Shown: positions 40,825 through 52,085 of the stretch, piece after piece | How positions within the stretch are numbered: the stretch's first letter is position 1 | Layout of the letters: the number at the start of each line of letters is the position of its first letter | Translations under genes and position numbers: made by a program | From: Blastobasis lacticolella | Lineage: Eukaryota; Arthropoda; Insecta; Lepidoptera; Blastobasidae | Length of the DNA stretch: 64,000 bases | NCBI GenBank assembly: GCA_905147135.1 | Contig: LR990067.1 | Span: forward strand, 3,410,001-3,474,000 | Reading direction: 5' to 3' | Notes under the pieces: model-generated | What the model saw: only the letters and a program-made list of their open reading frames with translations | Told to the model about the DNA's origin: nothing | Databases searched by the model: none

Positions 40825-41175
40825 TTTTTTTTTTTTTATGTCATACGGCAAGCAAACAGGCAAGCGGGCCACTTGATGGAAAGTGGTCACCACTGCCTAT
40901 AGACATTAGCAACACCAAGAGTATCGCCAATGCGTTGCCCACCTCTATAACACGTTGCTCAGGCAGCAAAAAGGCAAATGCCACTCCACTGCCAAAGCCA
41001 CAGTTCCCCAAATCCCCACCCCATGGAGCACTGGAAACCTTACTTACCGGCAGAAACACAATACTATTTAAAAGAGTATTATTAAGCTGCGATATTCTGT
41101 AAGGTGGAGGTACTTCACCAGTCGGGCGGCTCCAATTCGAACGAGATACCCCGCTATGCCCTACCTCTCTTAGTT
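40825..41175 (-). mobile_element. LINE 3' end fragment (GDHFPSG family)
   Basis: The longest minus-strand copy, with the A-tail as a T-run at 40826-40838. It carries a decayed C-terminus (frame with VIEVGNALAILLVLLMSIGS) and extends to TACTTCACCAGTCGGGCGGC on the right. Confidence 0.7.
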
Positions 41176-41179
41176 GTTT

Positions 41180-41945
41180 CGCGTAAACAGTTTCATGAGA
41201 ATCAAAAATGATAGATAAAAGAGACTGGGGAGACAAAAAAGGGGAAGTTGATTTCTGAGAGATGAGAGACTACGTACTGTGATTATACGTGACACTCAAG
41301 ACGTCCAAGTTACTGTAAAGCATTATAAAGATTTTATCTAGATAGTATTAGAATCAGTGCTACCATAAATAACATACAGGTATGTTAGTGTAACTGGAAC
41401 AGTGATAGGATTCCATTTAATTTGTTTGTATTAGTTAGAATTGTTGATGTTTTCTCCTTAGATTCCTAGTGCCACCATTGCTGGTTAGGGAACCTAGGGT
41501 AGTATAGGTATTAGACACGTGCTTAGGGGAGAGAAGACAACAGAAATTTGGTCTTTTCTCTGTCACATAGGCAGGAACACACACACTCTCACATAAATTA
41601 ATACTATAAATCTTATTTTGATTACATTTGCAATTACAAGGAATAGAACCAAGCTTCATACTTGGGAACAAGCTAGTTAGACTAGGTATGGTAGGATCAT
41701 CCTTAGGAATTAGTGTGGATGTAACAAATGATTAAATGAATAAACAGTAAAGTTTATAATATAGAATAATAATAACAAAGAAAAGGAAGGGAAATAAAGA
41801 AGTGCAAAACACTGTATAAAACCCTTTATACTCAGTAATATTAATAATAATCCAATATAAATACCATACAAATATAATATATTGACTTTAATTCCTTATT
41901 TCGGAAGTTATCTAAGCGCCTGGTCCAAATTACAAATCACCAGAA
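41180..41945. other. Unrecognised AT-rich DNA
   Basis: No repeat named elsewhere in the window and no supported open frame. Together with 42150-42850 it surrounds the second R2-type block and forms the left flank of the LTR element. Confidence 0.4.
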
Positions 41946-41949
41946 GGCT

Positions 41950-42143
41950 GGCCTCTTTTTGGGTCAGCGTTTAAGCCTCGCTATTCAGCGGGGCAACGCG
42001 GCCAGTCTTCTGGGGACTTTTCCAAATTCGGGGGACCTGGGTCAAGTTTTTTATCTTTAGTTTACTTAGAATTAAGGTTGGTGTTAGAGTAAGATTTTTT
42101 TTTTTTATAATAATTGTAAATTGTAATTTAAACTGTAAATAAA
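41950..42143. repeat. Dispersed repeat R2-type block, copy 2
   Basis: Near-identical to 36727-36922 (differences such as GGGGACTTTTCC for GGGGACGTTTCC), again ending CTGTAAATAAA. Confidence 0.65.
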
Positions 42144-42852
42144 TAGCCGTCCCCCCTTTAATTCTTAAACTTTATTAAATTTCCAAACTAATTAAACCTG
42201 CGCAGAGATAATTTATTAAACTAGAGAATCTTAGAATTGCAACGGTGAGGGGCGAGCCTTTAGCAATGCAATACTGGGTTAACATTAGGTGTATGGTTCG
42301 TTTTAGTATTCAATCAGTAAACTCATAACATTTTAAATTGGAAAGAGAATTCTCTAATACTAAAAGGGATTACAGATGTCCATTCCACTAAATATTTGAC
42401 TAAATTAGATATTACTTACTAAACGTAAAGCTTTCATAAGCAAAATATTAGTATCATATTATAGTTGACTTAAGTAGAATCCAGCAGTCCGTTACACTTC
42501 TAACTCGAAGCAATCTGAAAGACAATAAGATTTGTTAGATTTTAAATCATGATGCCAAGCAATATTATTGAATGGAAGATTCAGCTGGGTGGAGATAAGA
42601 GATACTATCCAAAGTTATTAAACTAGGTTAGAACATAAACTAGACTGTTTAGAATTCTGTTTAGGGTTGAAAAGTGAAGGGGCGACAAAACAATTTATGT
42701 ACAATTAGAGTTAGTCTATGTAGTATAAAGTCAAACAACCCAAATATTTACCTTTGTATGTCTATTTGCAAGGATCCAAACTAATTTCATAATCAATATC
42801 GAGTCACAAGATTTCACAATATAGAGTTCCTCGATAGGTCGAAACTAGTTAC

Positions 42853-43252
42853 TGTAGCACTGCTTGCTATATTGAGTTTAAAGTAAAAATGCAAATGATT
42901 AATAGATACTGTATTGAAAAGTTTGGTTAAAAGAATGATATAAAATACATATAATACCTTAGATCTAATTCAAATGGAACACATTTGAATTACCACCTAG
43001 CCAGTGCTATGTGTGCCCATAGACGCAAGCTATTAGCTTGCGTCCTACTTGCTCCGACCTATCTAAACCTACACGCCTATATCCTATTTGCTCTAACCTA
43101 CTTAACCGACTAGAGCCCCGGTTACCCTACAGGAGCAGCATGCCAACCCGAATGCCTACCTAACTTAGAGCCCGTCCAAACATACGGCCTCCGACACCAA
43201 CCTGTCCTAGAACCCGTTCTTACTTAAGGCCTGCATGAGCACACACGCTACA
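42853..43252 (-). repeat. 3' LTR of gypsy-like element
   Basis: 400 bp with terminal TGTAGC...GCTACA, matching 48526-48917 nearly base for base apart from an 8-bp block (GGTTACCC). The flanking TTAC at 42849-42852 repeats at 48918-48921. Confidence 0.9.
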
Positions 43253-45938
43253 TCTACCCCCGCCCCAAATAAAGAAATTAAGTAGTAATTTCTTAAAAAA
43301 ATTTGGTATATTCTTAATCCCCTCGAATACAATGATTAAATCCTAATATCGGATTAATAACTACTTACTAAGACTTAAATTATTCTACCTAAACGGGGAA
43401 TCAATCTAACTACCGGCATTGTGCAGAAGAACCCTGCTACGGGTTTTGCTTTTGGGAGCCATCTCCCAAAAGCAAGGCTGGGCAAAACCCCGTAAAAAAA
43501 CCATGCCAATCTGCACAAGGCCTACAGAACCTTATCACAAAACTGTCTTGACTTATTTACTTCTTCAAAGCAAAATTCAAATAATCCTTTAACAATGCTA
43601 AGTTCTAACCATAATCTGCCATAATATACATGTATGAAGAAAAATATTTTTCACCGCAGAATGGCCATATTTTCATAAATAAATACTTTAACATTAATCA
43701 AATATTGTCATAATGACCATAGTCTATCTGTATATTATAGTTGACTTGTCCATTATCAATTAAACAATATGGCCTTCCTTCGATCCTTAATAGTAACTTA
43801 TCTTTAAACATCTTTATATGAAATCCATAAAAAGAAATAATATGTAGCGATCTCCATAGTGAATCAAAGAGAGCTCGCACACACGAGTTGGCAAGACAAT
43901 CAGCATGACAGCAACTGTCAAATCTACATCGCGCTAACGGAGTGTTCCATCTACAACGCTTATATACAAGATCCAAAGAGCGTCCATCGGACTTCGGTCC
44001 CCTGGTCACAGCAACTCGGCCAGGTGGGTAATTACCCTTTTCCACCTTCTCCATCTTCGCTTGCCAACATTGGCGGCTGGAATTCTCTCCTCCACATTAC
44101 CGCCAAAAATACAACAATATGTACGAGCCATGCAAACAGAACGAAAATCAGCAAGTTGTAGTTAGAGCAAAAAATAATTGCTGTAAAACTGCACATTACG
44201 ACTTCCTACAATCTGCAAACCAAGAACACCTTCCCATATCAAATCATTCAACGAAATATTCCTACTATAAAATTACTTATAATGTCAATGTCAGGTTAAT
44301 ATACCAAACCCACGCAACTTTAATATTATATAACCTATTTCAGAAAACTGGTTGGTCCACGACCGTGTCTGTGAACCGACCTGGTACACACAGATAAGCA
44401 ATAAGATTAATTGGTCTGTGGTCAAACGAGACATTGACAACCTTCCTAAATTAGTAATTGGTCCCTGACCGAATCTGTGACCCCATTGATACCAAAGAGA
44501 TATTGTAAGTCTATGGTCAACCCAAGAGAGCTTACTACAAAGATGTCCCTTAAATTCATATGCCAACTCTATGCTCCTACTCAATCCAAATCTCTGGTCA
44601 GACTATAAATGACAGCTGTGACACAACACATGTCGCACCATATCCCATATGGGATTTAGAATGGTTGCCGCATACATTCTGACCTATCAAGCCCCTAAGT
44701 CAGCATATTCCTAGGACAAATGCGTACAAGCACTCGTGAACGGGTGAACCGGTTGGATCACCCCTCCACTTCATCAGGTATGGACCGCGAATTTATTTCC
44801 TTTGAAAAATAAAAAATCCAAAGCGATCGTCCATATACTGAAAAAGTAATTGTACCCAAAGAGACGAATACGAAGTATAATACCCCTTTCTTTCTAAATG
44901 GAGAAATAAACCCCAAGAACTTTCCCTATTGTTCATATTGATTATAAAAAATTTCTTATTGAAACTTAAATATTTATAAATCATTCTCTTAAATATTTGA
45001 TATTAAACTTGCTGATTTTCTTTTAGCCGAATAACAATAAAGCTGGTGAACGACCAGCGAAGAGATGTCACGTTCGGAACATCTCGCATTTGGCTCTCGT
45101 TTACGATTGGTGTAGCGCACCACAGTAGTGGCCCGCTCACCAACCGCGACATCGTGAAGAAATCGCCACATGGGAAACACAAGACATACATTAAAAATTA
45201 TACATTAAATAAAAGGTAGGGAAAGAAACATACACCATACACGATTAAATATCCTTGAGATCAACTCAAACAAATCTTTTCATTTTATTCCCAGTATAAA
45301 TCTGAACTATCCATAACTCGTTTATAATATCTAAAGGCTTATCCTTTCCATAAACTAAATAGCCTCCCGACCACCTAAGTGGATCACACACTGGGAACCA
45401 TAGGAAATCCTTCTAGAACTTCTAACGTCAGACCCAATATAACATGACTCCAACATGATGATGACCAAAACCCAATTAAAAAAATATCCGTATCTTACAA
45501 CACCTAACTTCTATCCAATTTACTTTACCTCATTGATAAAAAATGAACCTTTGAAGTGCTTGACCAAAAATGATAAAATTTACCCTAATGGATAAGCATA
45601 AATATCTCTGGTCCTATATAGAATTTGAGAATCATCACTAGACCATCAGTATACAGTGTTACTCCAGTTGTATTCCCTCACTGTCAAGAAAAAAATATTT
45701 ATTAACCTACCACGAAAATCAGGAGGGTTATGAAATTTTTCCTCACGGAAGAAGAGAAGAACGAAAACTCTCCTTGTAAACACTGCAAGCTCTTCGGACT
45801 ATACCAATGAACAATACAATACCTATGACTAGTTTCCACCATATAACTTACTGCCCGGTAGGAAATAATAGAAAAGCAATATCCACTGGTCATCTTCGGA
45901 CGCTGCCTATACCACCTTCGGGCGAACATGGAACTTCT

Positions 45939-46535
45939 TCATTCTGTTGAATGCACCACCTGCGGTCTGGCTGGCCTTCTACCCAACTTTCTGACTATAT
46001 AATTTCTGTTGTTTATACACCTAATATACACCACATATGGTCCCTTATATAACCTACACAACTTAAACGTTTTACCGGAAAGACGTCTGGGTGTATATAG
46101 TAATATGAGGTCATCGACTTCAAAACGCACCGAACTCGCCTTCCGATCATACAGCTGCTTCTGTTTCAATTGTGCTCTGGAAATATTTGTAATCACGGCA
46201 TTAGCTAAAGCACGCATTTTTATCTCCTGAGATAAAGTTTCACGAATATTGCCTAAATTGCTCCGCAACTCTGCGTCATATGGTGATAGTGACTCTCTGC
46301 CGAAAACCATCATATACGGGGAAATCTTTACACCACTATTATAAGCGAATATTATAAAAGGGAACGCAAAGCACCCATCATGTAGCATGACTCTATGACG
46401 AGCCCGTTTACACAAGAGCTTATCATGTTTAATATCGCGAACCCAACCTGCACGCCTAGCAAAAACTTTACTATGAGTTTGACTCTCGGCCCTCGTGAAC
46501 AAATCTAACCCATCTGGAGGTATAGTATTCATCAC
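45939..46535 (-). pseudogene. Integrase C-terminal region of LTR element
   Basis: The minus-strand frame contains the end of the integrase core (FAYNSGVKISPYMMVFGRES), a helical linker (ALANAVITNISRAQLKQKQL) and a C-terminal DNA-binding-like domain (VRFEVDDLILLYTPRR; KGPYVVYIRCINNRNYIV). The N-terminal zinc finger and most of the catalytic core with its first Asp residues are missing because of the internal deletion, so it cannot integrate DNA on its own. Confidence 0.75.
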
Positions 46536-46565
46536 CGGAGCCGGATTATCTTCAGCTAAACGATT

Positions 46566-47495
46566 TTAACTAAGAAAATCTGTGATGACCTTTTCATGAC
46601 CTGCACAACGAGCCAAATCAAAATCCCGTTCTACATTAGATAATCTAACTATGTCTAACTCCAATATCTCCGCTGCCTGGGTGTTCGGACTCTCGCTCTG
46701 CACCTGCGAAACATGACTTGGAAAACTACGAATAGGAACCTTATCACACGTTCCCACGTCCGTAGTCACCACGTTTGACCGACTAAAATTAGAACTATCA
46801 AATGCTAATCTATCCAAGAGTTCATTCGACGGGTTCCTTGACTCCTCTCGATCCTGACCAGGCAAACTATCATTTAACCCGGACAACTGCTTGTCCTTTG
46901 GAAGCTGTGGAGAGGTAACGGTATTTATTAATTTTGGAGATGTAGCCCTTTCGTTTAAGGACGCATAATAAATATAATCAAATTGCTCCTGGTGCCCTAA
47001 TGAATCTAGAGAACCCTGGTATAAATTCCCATTATCATTAGATATATTTCTCCTCAATAAAAAGTTAACGTGATGGTTCTTTCCCAATGTCACGCACTTT
47101 TGAGAAAAATCTATACTTGCTATGTGGCGATATAAAAAATCTTGGCCAATTATGACCTCACACCCTAGGTGTTCCACTACGACTAGGGGTAATACATATT
47201 CCCTACTATCTATCTTAATTATTTCGCTACATTTTCCCAAAATGTTAATTTTTGCGCCATTCACGGCTTTGACATAAATATCATCACAGCTCATCATATT
47301 TAAGCCTATTCTATCCACAACACTTTTCGATACGCAAGAGATAGATGCTCCTGTACCGACTAACGCAGGAATATCCTGGCTACTTCCAAATCTACACAAG
47401 ATATATGGTCTGACCGTATCAAACTTAGCCGAAGAAGGCTGTGGCATCATAGGTGCGTTTTGCGTGGCAAATGCACCTCTGATATGATGCTGCAC
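46566..47495 (-). pseudogene. Protease region of LTR element, catalytic Asp lost
   Basis: A retropepsin domain follows gag in the same frame. The active-site triad, normally DTG, reads GTG here (ALVGTGASISCVS). The flap-like and second hydrophobic Gly motif (CEVIIGQDFLYRH) are kept. The C-terminal part up to HEKVITDFLS corresponds to the linker before RT in gypsy elements, where the frame meets TAA. A single GAT-to-GGT change would account for the lost Asp. Confidence 0.75.
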
Positions 47496-47564
47496 AAAGT
47501 CTTCCTGCTGCTGCGGCTGCTGAGGTTGCGCCCGCTGGCGTGTATGCGGTTGTTGCCGCTCAAA

Positions 47565-48260
47565 CTATCTCTGCTGTTGTGGCTGCTGAGGCAGCTGCTG
47601 TTGGCGTGTATATGATCTTAGCGGATATCTTGGTTCCTTCGGCCTTTGAGGTGTGTCGCTAAGTACATTAGGCGGGGTTTGATAGATTGGTGACCCCTGA
47701 ACTGGATCATTGGAATGAACTGGAACCCTTTGATGGGCATCCATGGCGTATGGAAGGCTCGAAGATTTTACTTTGGGATTCGTGTCTACGGGTTTCCCGT
47801 AAACCATAATTAATTGCTTTATGAGCGCTTTTAACTGCTCTTTTGATGTTATAAGCGAGGAGTTTATTTTCTGTGCATAAAATCCTCTGGCTTTCTGAAG
47901 GAAGCAGCTTATAAATATTTTCTCGTCAACAATCTTCGCTCTTGTAGCCATCTCTGAGAGGTTATAATAGAAGGTTAAGATATCCTCGCCCGGCAAATGT
48001 TGGCGAGAGTAAAATTGTTCCACATAATTAACGGTGGGTAAAAATTCTTCTGACAGGGCAGATATTAGATCATCAAACGAGAAAGTTTCATTTATTCCTT
48101 CGTATTCATTCATAAATGCCGCTGCCGGGCCGCATAGGTAGGCCGGCAGCGTTGCAATCTTTTCCTCTTCAGTGAGGCGTTTACTAATAAAATAACGCTT
48201 GATGCGTGAAATAAAATTATTGACGTCACTCATACCGGAAAATAGTTCTTCCCCATTCAT
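47565..48260 (-). CDS. Gag-like polyprotein of LTR element
   Basis: 231 codons from ATG at 48260. The first 130 residues resemble a gypsy gag capsid domain (blocks FISRIKRYFISKRLTEEEK, LCGPAAAFMNEY, EEFLPTVNYVEQFYSRQHLP, FYYNLSEMATRAKI). The C-terminus is Gln-rich. No CCHC zinc knuckle is seen before the TAG at 47565, beyond which the same frame continues through a Gln-rich linker into protease. That is consistent with either a former fused gag-pol or stop suppression. Confidence 0.75.
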   Translation of the reverse strand: MNGEELFSGMSDVNNFISRIKRYFISKRLTEEEKIATLPAYLCGPAAAFMNEYEGINETFSFDDLISALSEEFLPTVNYVEQFYSRQHLPGEDILTFYYNLSEMATRAKIVDEKIFISCFLQKARGFYAQKINSSLITSKEQLKALIKQLIMVYGKPVDTNPKVKSSSLPYAMDAHQRVPVHSNDPVQGSPIYQTPPNVLSDTPQRPKEPRYPLRSYTRQQQLPQQPQQQR

Positions 48261-48525
48261 TCTACTAAATAATTAATTAACGATACGGTTTTAACTTCCA
48301 GCGTTGGTGCGTCTTTTCTTATAGGCTTCTTCCGTTAGCCTTTTCTTTACTTTCTTTAGCCTTTTCTTGACCCTTTTTATCTTCGATATCTTTTCTGACC
48401 ATCGGAAAAGAATTGACTAGTTCTGACAACTTTGTCATAAATCTCTTGTTTCGAACTTTTTTCTAGTTCTCTCTGAACAAAATATTTTGTAGGTACGACT
48501 TCTTCGTACCCGGCGCCTCCACCAC

Positions 48526-48917
48526 TGTAGCACTGCTTGCTATATTGAGTTTAAAGTAAAAATGCAAATGATTAATAGATACTGTATTGATAAGTTTGGT
48601 TAAAAGAATGATATAAAATACATATAATACCTTAGATCTAATTCAAATGGAACACATTTGAATTACCACCTAGCCAGTGCTATGTGTGCCCATAGACGCA
48701 AGCTAATAGCTTGCGTCCTACTTGCTCCGACCTATCTAAACCTACACGCCTATATCCTATTTGCTCTAACCTACTTAACCGACTAGAGCCCCTACAGGAG
48801 CAGCAGGCCAACCCGAATGCCTACCTAACTTAGAGCCCGTCCAAACATACGGCCTCCGACACCTACCTGTCCTAGAACCCGTCCTTACTTAAGGCCTGCA
48901 TGAGCACACACGCTACA
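48526..48917 (-). repeat. 5' LTR of gypsy-like element
   Basis: 392 bp, TGTAGC...GCTACA on either strand, near-identical to the left LTR. The low divergence suggests a fairly recent insertion despite the internal damage. Confidence 0.9.
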
Positions 48918-49500
48918 TTACTACCTCAGACCGACTAATCCCATATCACCTATCTGAAATAGATGAGATTTACAGTTAATATAACAATACATCATATCCA
49001 TAATTGCCCTAGATCTAGGATTAGGACTAGTATTAGGTTAGAATCATGGTAGGGTAAGAAACACAACAGACTTTTACTTAATGGACGTTTATTCACATTA
49101 GGTATTCTCAAATTAAGAATAAAACTAGCACATATTCCGATGAGATTAACATCCGTGCCCTGGGTTTGGCCCATTTTAAACACTGTAGACTTCTACACGT
49201 TATTACTAAAATAGGTGCTAAGTCTTACTTACCCTGGAAACGAGGCCATAGTAATATCAGGAATGTACGAATACGCGTTAGGTAATAAACAGAAGTAGCA
49301 TTTTAAAGTTAACGTGCGAATGAGTTGCTGAATGAGTTTGTGAGTGAACGAATGTGAGAATGGATTGTGTGAGAGGTAGGTTTATTTATTTTATAAGGGA
49401 TATCGAGGGGGGGGAAGGTACAAGTTGTTTGGATAAAAAAGAGCCATTCAACACCAACCTCTGATGGGACAAACACCAATAATAGTTCTACTATTACCAG
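48918..49500. other. AT-rich DNA right of the LTR element
   Basis: No open frame or repeat recognised. A GGGGGGGG-containing purine run is at 49405-49420. Confidence 0.4.
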
Positions 49501-49689
49501 AGGGCCTAGTGTGAGTTCCGCTTCGATTTTACTTTACTATCGCGTTTGCGTTTACGTGAAAATTAGTATGAAAAAATATATAGCGCCGCCTAGTGGTACG
49601 TAAATGAAGTTTTTTTCTTCATACTAATTTCGACGTAAACGCAAACGCTATAGTTAAGTAAAATCGAAGCGGAACTCACACTAGGCCCT
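49501..49689. mobile_element. Palindromic MITE of 189 bp
   Basis: The two halves are near-perfect inverted repeats of about 75 bp (AGGGCCTAGTGTGAGTTCCG at left and its complement at right) around a short centre (about 49578-49612). The centre holds TATATAGCGCCGCCTAGTGG. It is non-coding and would fold into a long hairpin. Confidence 0.85.
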
Positions 49690-50298
49690 CAGGAGATTTA
49701 TTATGTGACAGAACAATGCAGCGGAAAGGCTCATGGAAATGCTGATGCTCTATCGAGGTTTATGTTTTGCATAATTTTAATATTAACTTCAATATCTCTC
49801 AAACTTTAATTTTCACATTGTTAAATGTATGGAGCACATTTAATTCTGCTTCGTTTGATGCCCCACACATACTTCTAAGTGCAATACACTTTGTTTTAAA
49901 TCCAAATTTAAAAAAAGCGGCGGCGGCCATCTTGATGACGTCAGAGCTGGAGGACCAAGCACTTTACGGATCGTCTCCCGGCTATTTTTTATTGAGAATG
50001 ACATACTTAACAACATACCTACTAAAATATGTAGTTGGTTTCCAGAAGTGAACTATCACTAACACAATGGATGAGGTGCTGACCTATACACAGTACGTGT
50101 ACAGTACACACAGAGCGCCTTTAATTTTTTATGAGCTATGGCTTAAATTACTTATGTATGTAATACTTAGGTACCTATCCGCTCATCCATAGCGCCTTAT
50201 GTATTTAATTAGCAATAAGACAATTCACTCATCGCAATATCTCGTAAAGTGTATCAAGACTACGATACGGTCATTACGAAAATTAGAAGTACTTCGTA

Positions 50299-50655
50299 GG
50301 AGCGTCGGCGGCCGAGTGGTTACGGTATCCGACTTGTAAGCGAGAGGTACCGGGTTCGAATCTCACTGCGGCCATGTACCAAACACTCGTTTCTGAGTTA
50401 TGTACATTACTTGAATACTAACCGATGCTCTTACGGTGGGAGAAAACATCGTGATGAAACCTGCACATTCAGGCGACTGAATGTGTAACCATGATCCAAT
50501 TTAGTCAAGTTCCCCTATCAAAAGAGCCACGGAGGTCAGATGGTAGTCGCTTCACTGTGATTACCTGATCTGCCAAATATTAGATCATGGTCAAGGTGGA
50601 CCCCGGGCCCTCGTGCACGAGACCACAACCGGGACATTAACTCCAAGATGACCAC
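50299..50655 (+). mobile_element. SINE2 copy
   Basis: A full-length plus-strand element with a clean tRNA-like head (GGCGGCCGAGTGGTTACGGT, GGTTCGAATCTC), body and tail CATTAACTCCAAGATGA. Confidence 0.85.
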
Positions 50656-51019
50656 CAATTTTGATCTTGAGCGTTACTGAGATGTGTTACTCTTAAGATA
50701 GACAACCAAATAAATATTCTATTAGATGTTTTATAGCCATTTTAAGATGAGCGTGTGCTGCTTGGATACATTTGCTTTGCAAGATTATTTAGGTAGGTAT
50801 ACCTACTTGAATACTTTGTGACATGTATGTCGCAAGTATTAGGTAAATATATGGTTTTATTTGCAACTAAATAACGCTTGTAATACATTTAATTAACCAA
50901 CTGAAGCGGAAATACCTAGTAGCTAGGAATATAATTCAAGCGGTTTTCCTCATGCGTTTAGACGAAATGACGACAGAAGGCTGGCCTCTACTTCGGCCAG
51001 AGAATTAGCCTCGCTATCT

Positions 51020-51229
51020 TCATCATCACAGCCCATAACAGTTTACTGCAGGGATAAGGGCCTCTCCCACGAAAGGGGAGGTTATTGGCATAAACCCCAC
51101 GCTTGGCGGGCGGGTTGGAGATCACAGTGTTGTAAATATAACAATGGAAAACGCTGCTGTCCATTTTACAGCCTACGGAGACTATGGATCTTTTGCCTCG
51201 AAAACATTAGTCGCCTTGTATGACACACA
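51020..51229 (-). mobile_element. SINE1 copy 8, 5'-truncated
   Basis: A minus-strand copy from CATCATCACAGCCC to GTCGCCTTGTATGACAC. It is missing the first 50 bp and is fused to a SINE2 fragment (51230-51410, -). Confidence 0.75.
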
Positions 51230-51412
51230 TTCGCTTGAATGTGCAGGTTTCATCACGATGCTTTCCCTCACCGTAAGAGTATCGGTTAGTGTTCAACTAA
51301 TGTATTACATAAGTCAGAAATTAGTCAATGGTACATGGCTGCATTGGTATCCGAACCCGATAAATCTCGCTTACGTGTCGGATATATTAACCACTCAGCC
51401 ACCGCTTTCAAT
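51230..51412 (-). mobile_element. SINE2 head and part of body
   Basis: Minus-strand sequence from GTGCAGGTTTCATCACGATG to the degraded tRNA-like head ending near 51405. Confidence 0.65.
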
Positions 51413-51487
51413 ACTAAGGTGAAAGAGAAAGGAAGATCTGTGTCGCACTTTTCTTGTTTATCCCTCTTCCGCGCTCATTTCTGCTGT

Positions 51488-52012
51488 ACAGGAGTGGTAC
51501 CGCCTATGATGATGCAATTGAGTTTAGGCCAATCGTAGCAAGGCAGCTCTGCAGCGGTGACGACACAGAATTCGTATTGCCGAACTCAGTATCAGTCAGA
51601 ATTATCGAAATGCCATTGGGGAGTATATAGTATCTATCCGTTTCGCATTTTGATTTTGACACAACGTAATTTTAAATTAACTAAAATGCTAGAAAAAATT
51701 ACTTTATAATAGAATATTTTCTGTTTTCTTCGTATTTTGTTATTTTGCAATGCAAATGCTAAATTTGCATTTTAATGTTGAATTTATTTATAAAACGAGA
51801 TCAAATTAAAAATAATAAACCTAAAAATTAGCGTAGTAGAATCTAACATAATATAATTCACTCATATGAAGTTAGAATATCAACCGTAGGTTCAACCATT
51901 TCATAAGATAGGCCCTATTCAGACTAGAGCATATCCGAAATGCATTTTGTGACGTCATTCCACGGAGTGGGACCAAGATGGCGGCGTACTATCGGAGAAC
52001 GGCGGTACGGCT
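51488..52012. repeat. Inverted-repeat element at the 5' side of the receptor gene
   Basis: The ends resemble the element at 21721-22357: GGAGTGGTACCGCC...GCAATTGAGTTTAGGCCAAT at left, and CAAGATGGCGGCGTACTATC...GGCGGTACGGCTGC at right. The AT-rich centre (51640-51890) is unrelated to the MITE in the other copy. Confidence 0.55.
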
Positions 52013-52085
52013 GCAACACGCCACCCGCCGCTTTGCCACCAGCTACAGTCGCCAACGATCAGGCCCAGCGCCCGCACGCCGCGCC

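Larger units (their letters stand above)
42853..48917 (-). mobile_element. Ty3/gypsy-like LTR retrotransposon with internal deletion
   Basis: A 6065-bp insertion bounded by LTRs (42853-43252 and 48526-48917) and a 4-bp target duplication TTAC. Genes run on the minus strand, so the right LTR is 5'. A primer-binding-site candidate, TGGTGGAGGCGCCGGGTA, lies 1 nt inside the 5' LTR (about 48507-48524). A purine-rich tract (GGGGCGGGGGTAGA, 43253-43266) abuts the 3' LTR. Coding order is gag, protease, integrase C-terminus; reverse transcriptase and RNase H are absent. The three frames are in the same phase, split by single stops (TAG at 47565-47567, TAA at 46566-46568). The 2.7 kb from 43253 to 45938 has no domain I recognise, though a hairpin lies at 43441-43490. 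The element depends on others for movement and is probably dead. Confidence 0.9.

Noticed and set aside
43698..44054. 118-codon minus-strand frame inside the LTR element as an env gene
   Set aside because: No signal peptide, membrane anchor, cleavage site or Cys pattern is visible, and the surrounding 2.7 kb has many stops.
51978..52085. Receptor start at the first ATG (51978)
   Set aside because: The 36 extra residues lie in an element also found at 22320 and look like a presequence, not a receptor N-terminus. ATG at 52086 gives a usual short extracellular end. Not excluded without cap-site data.
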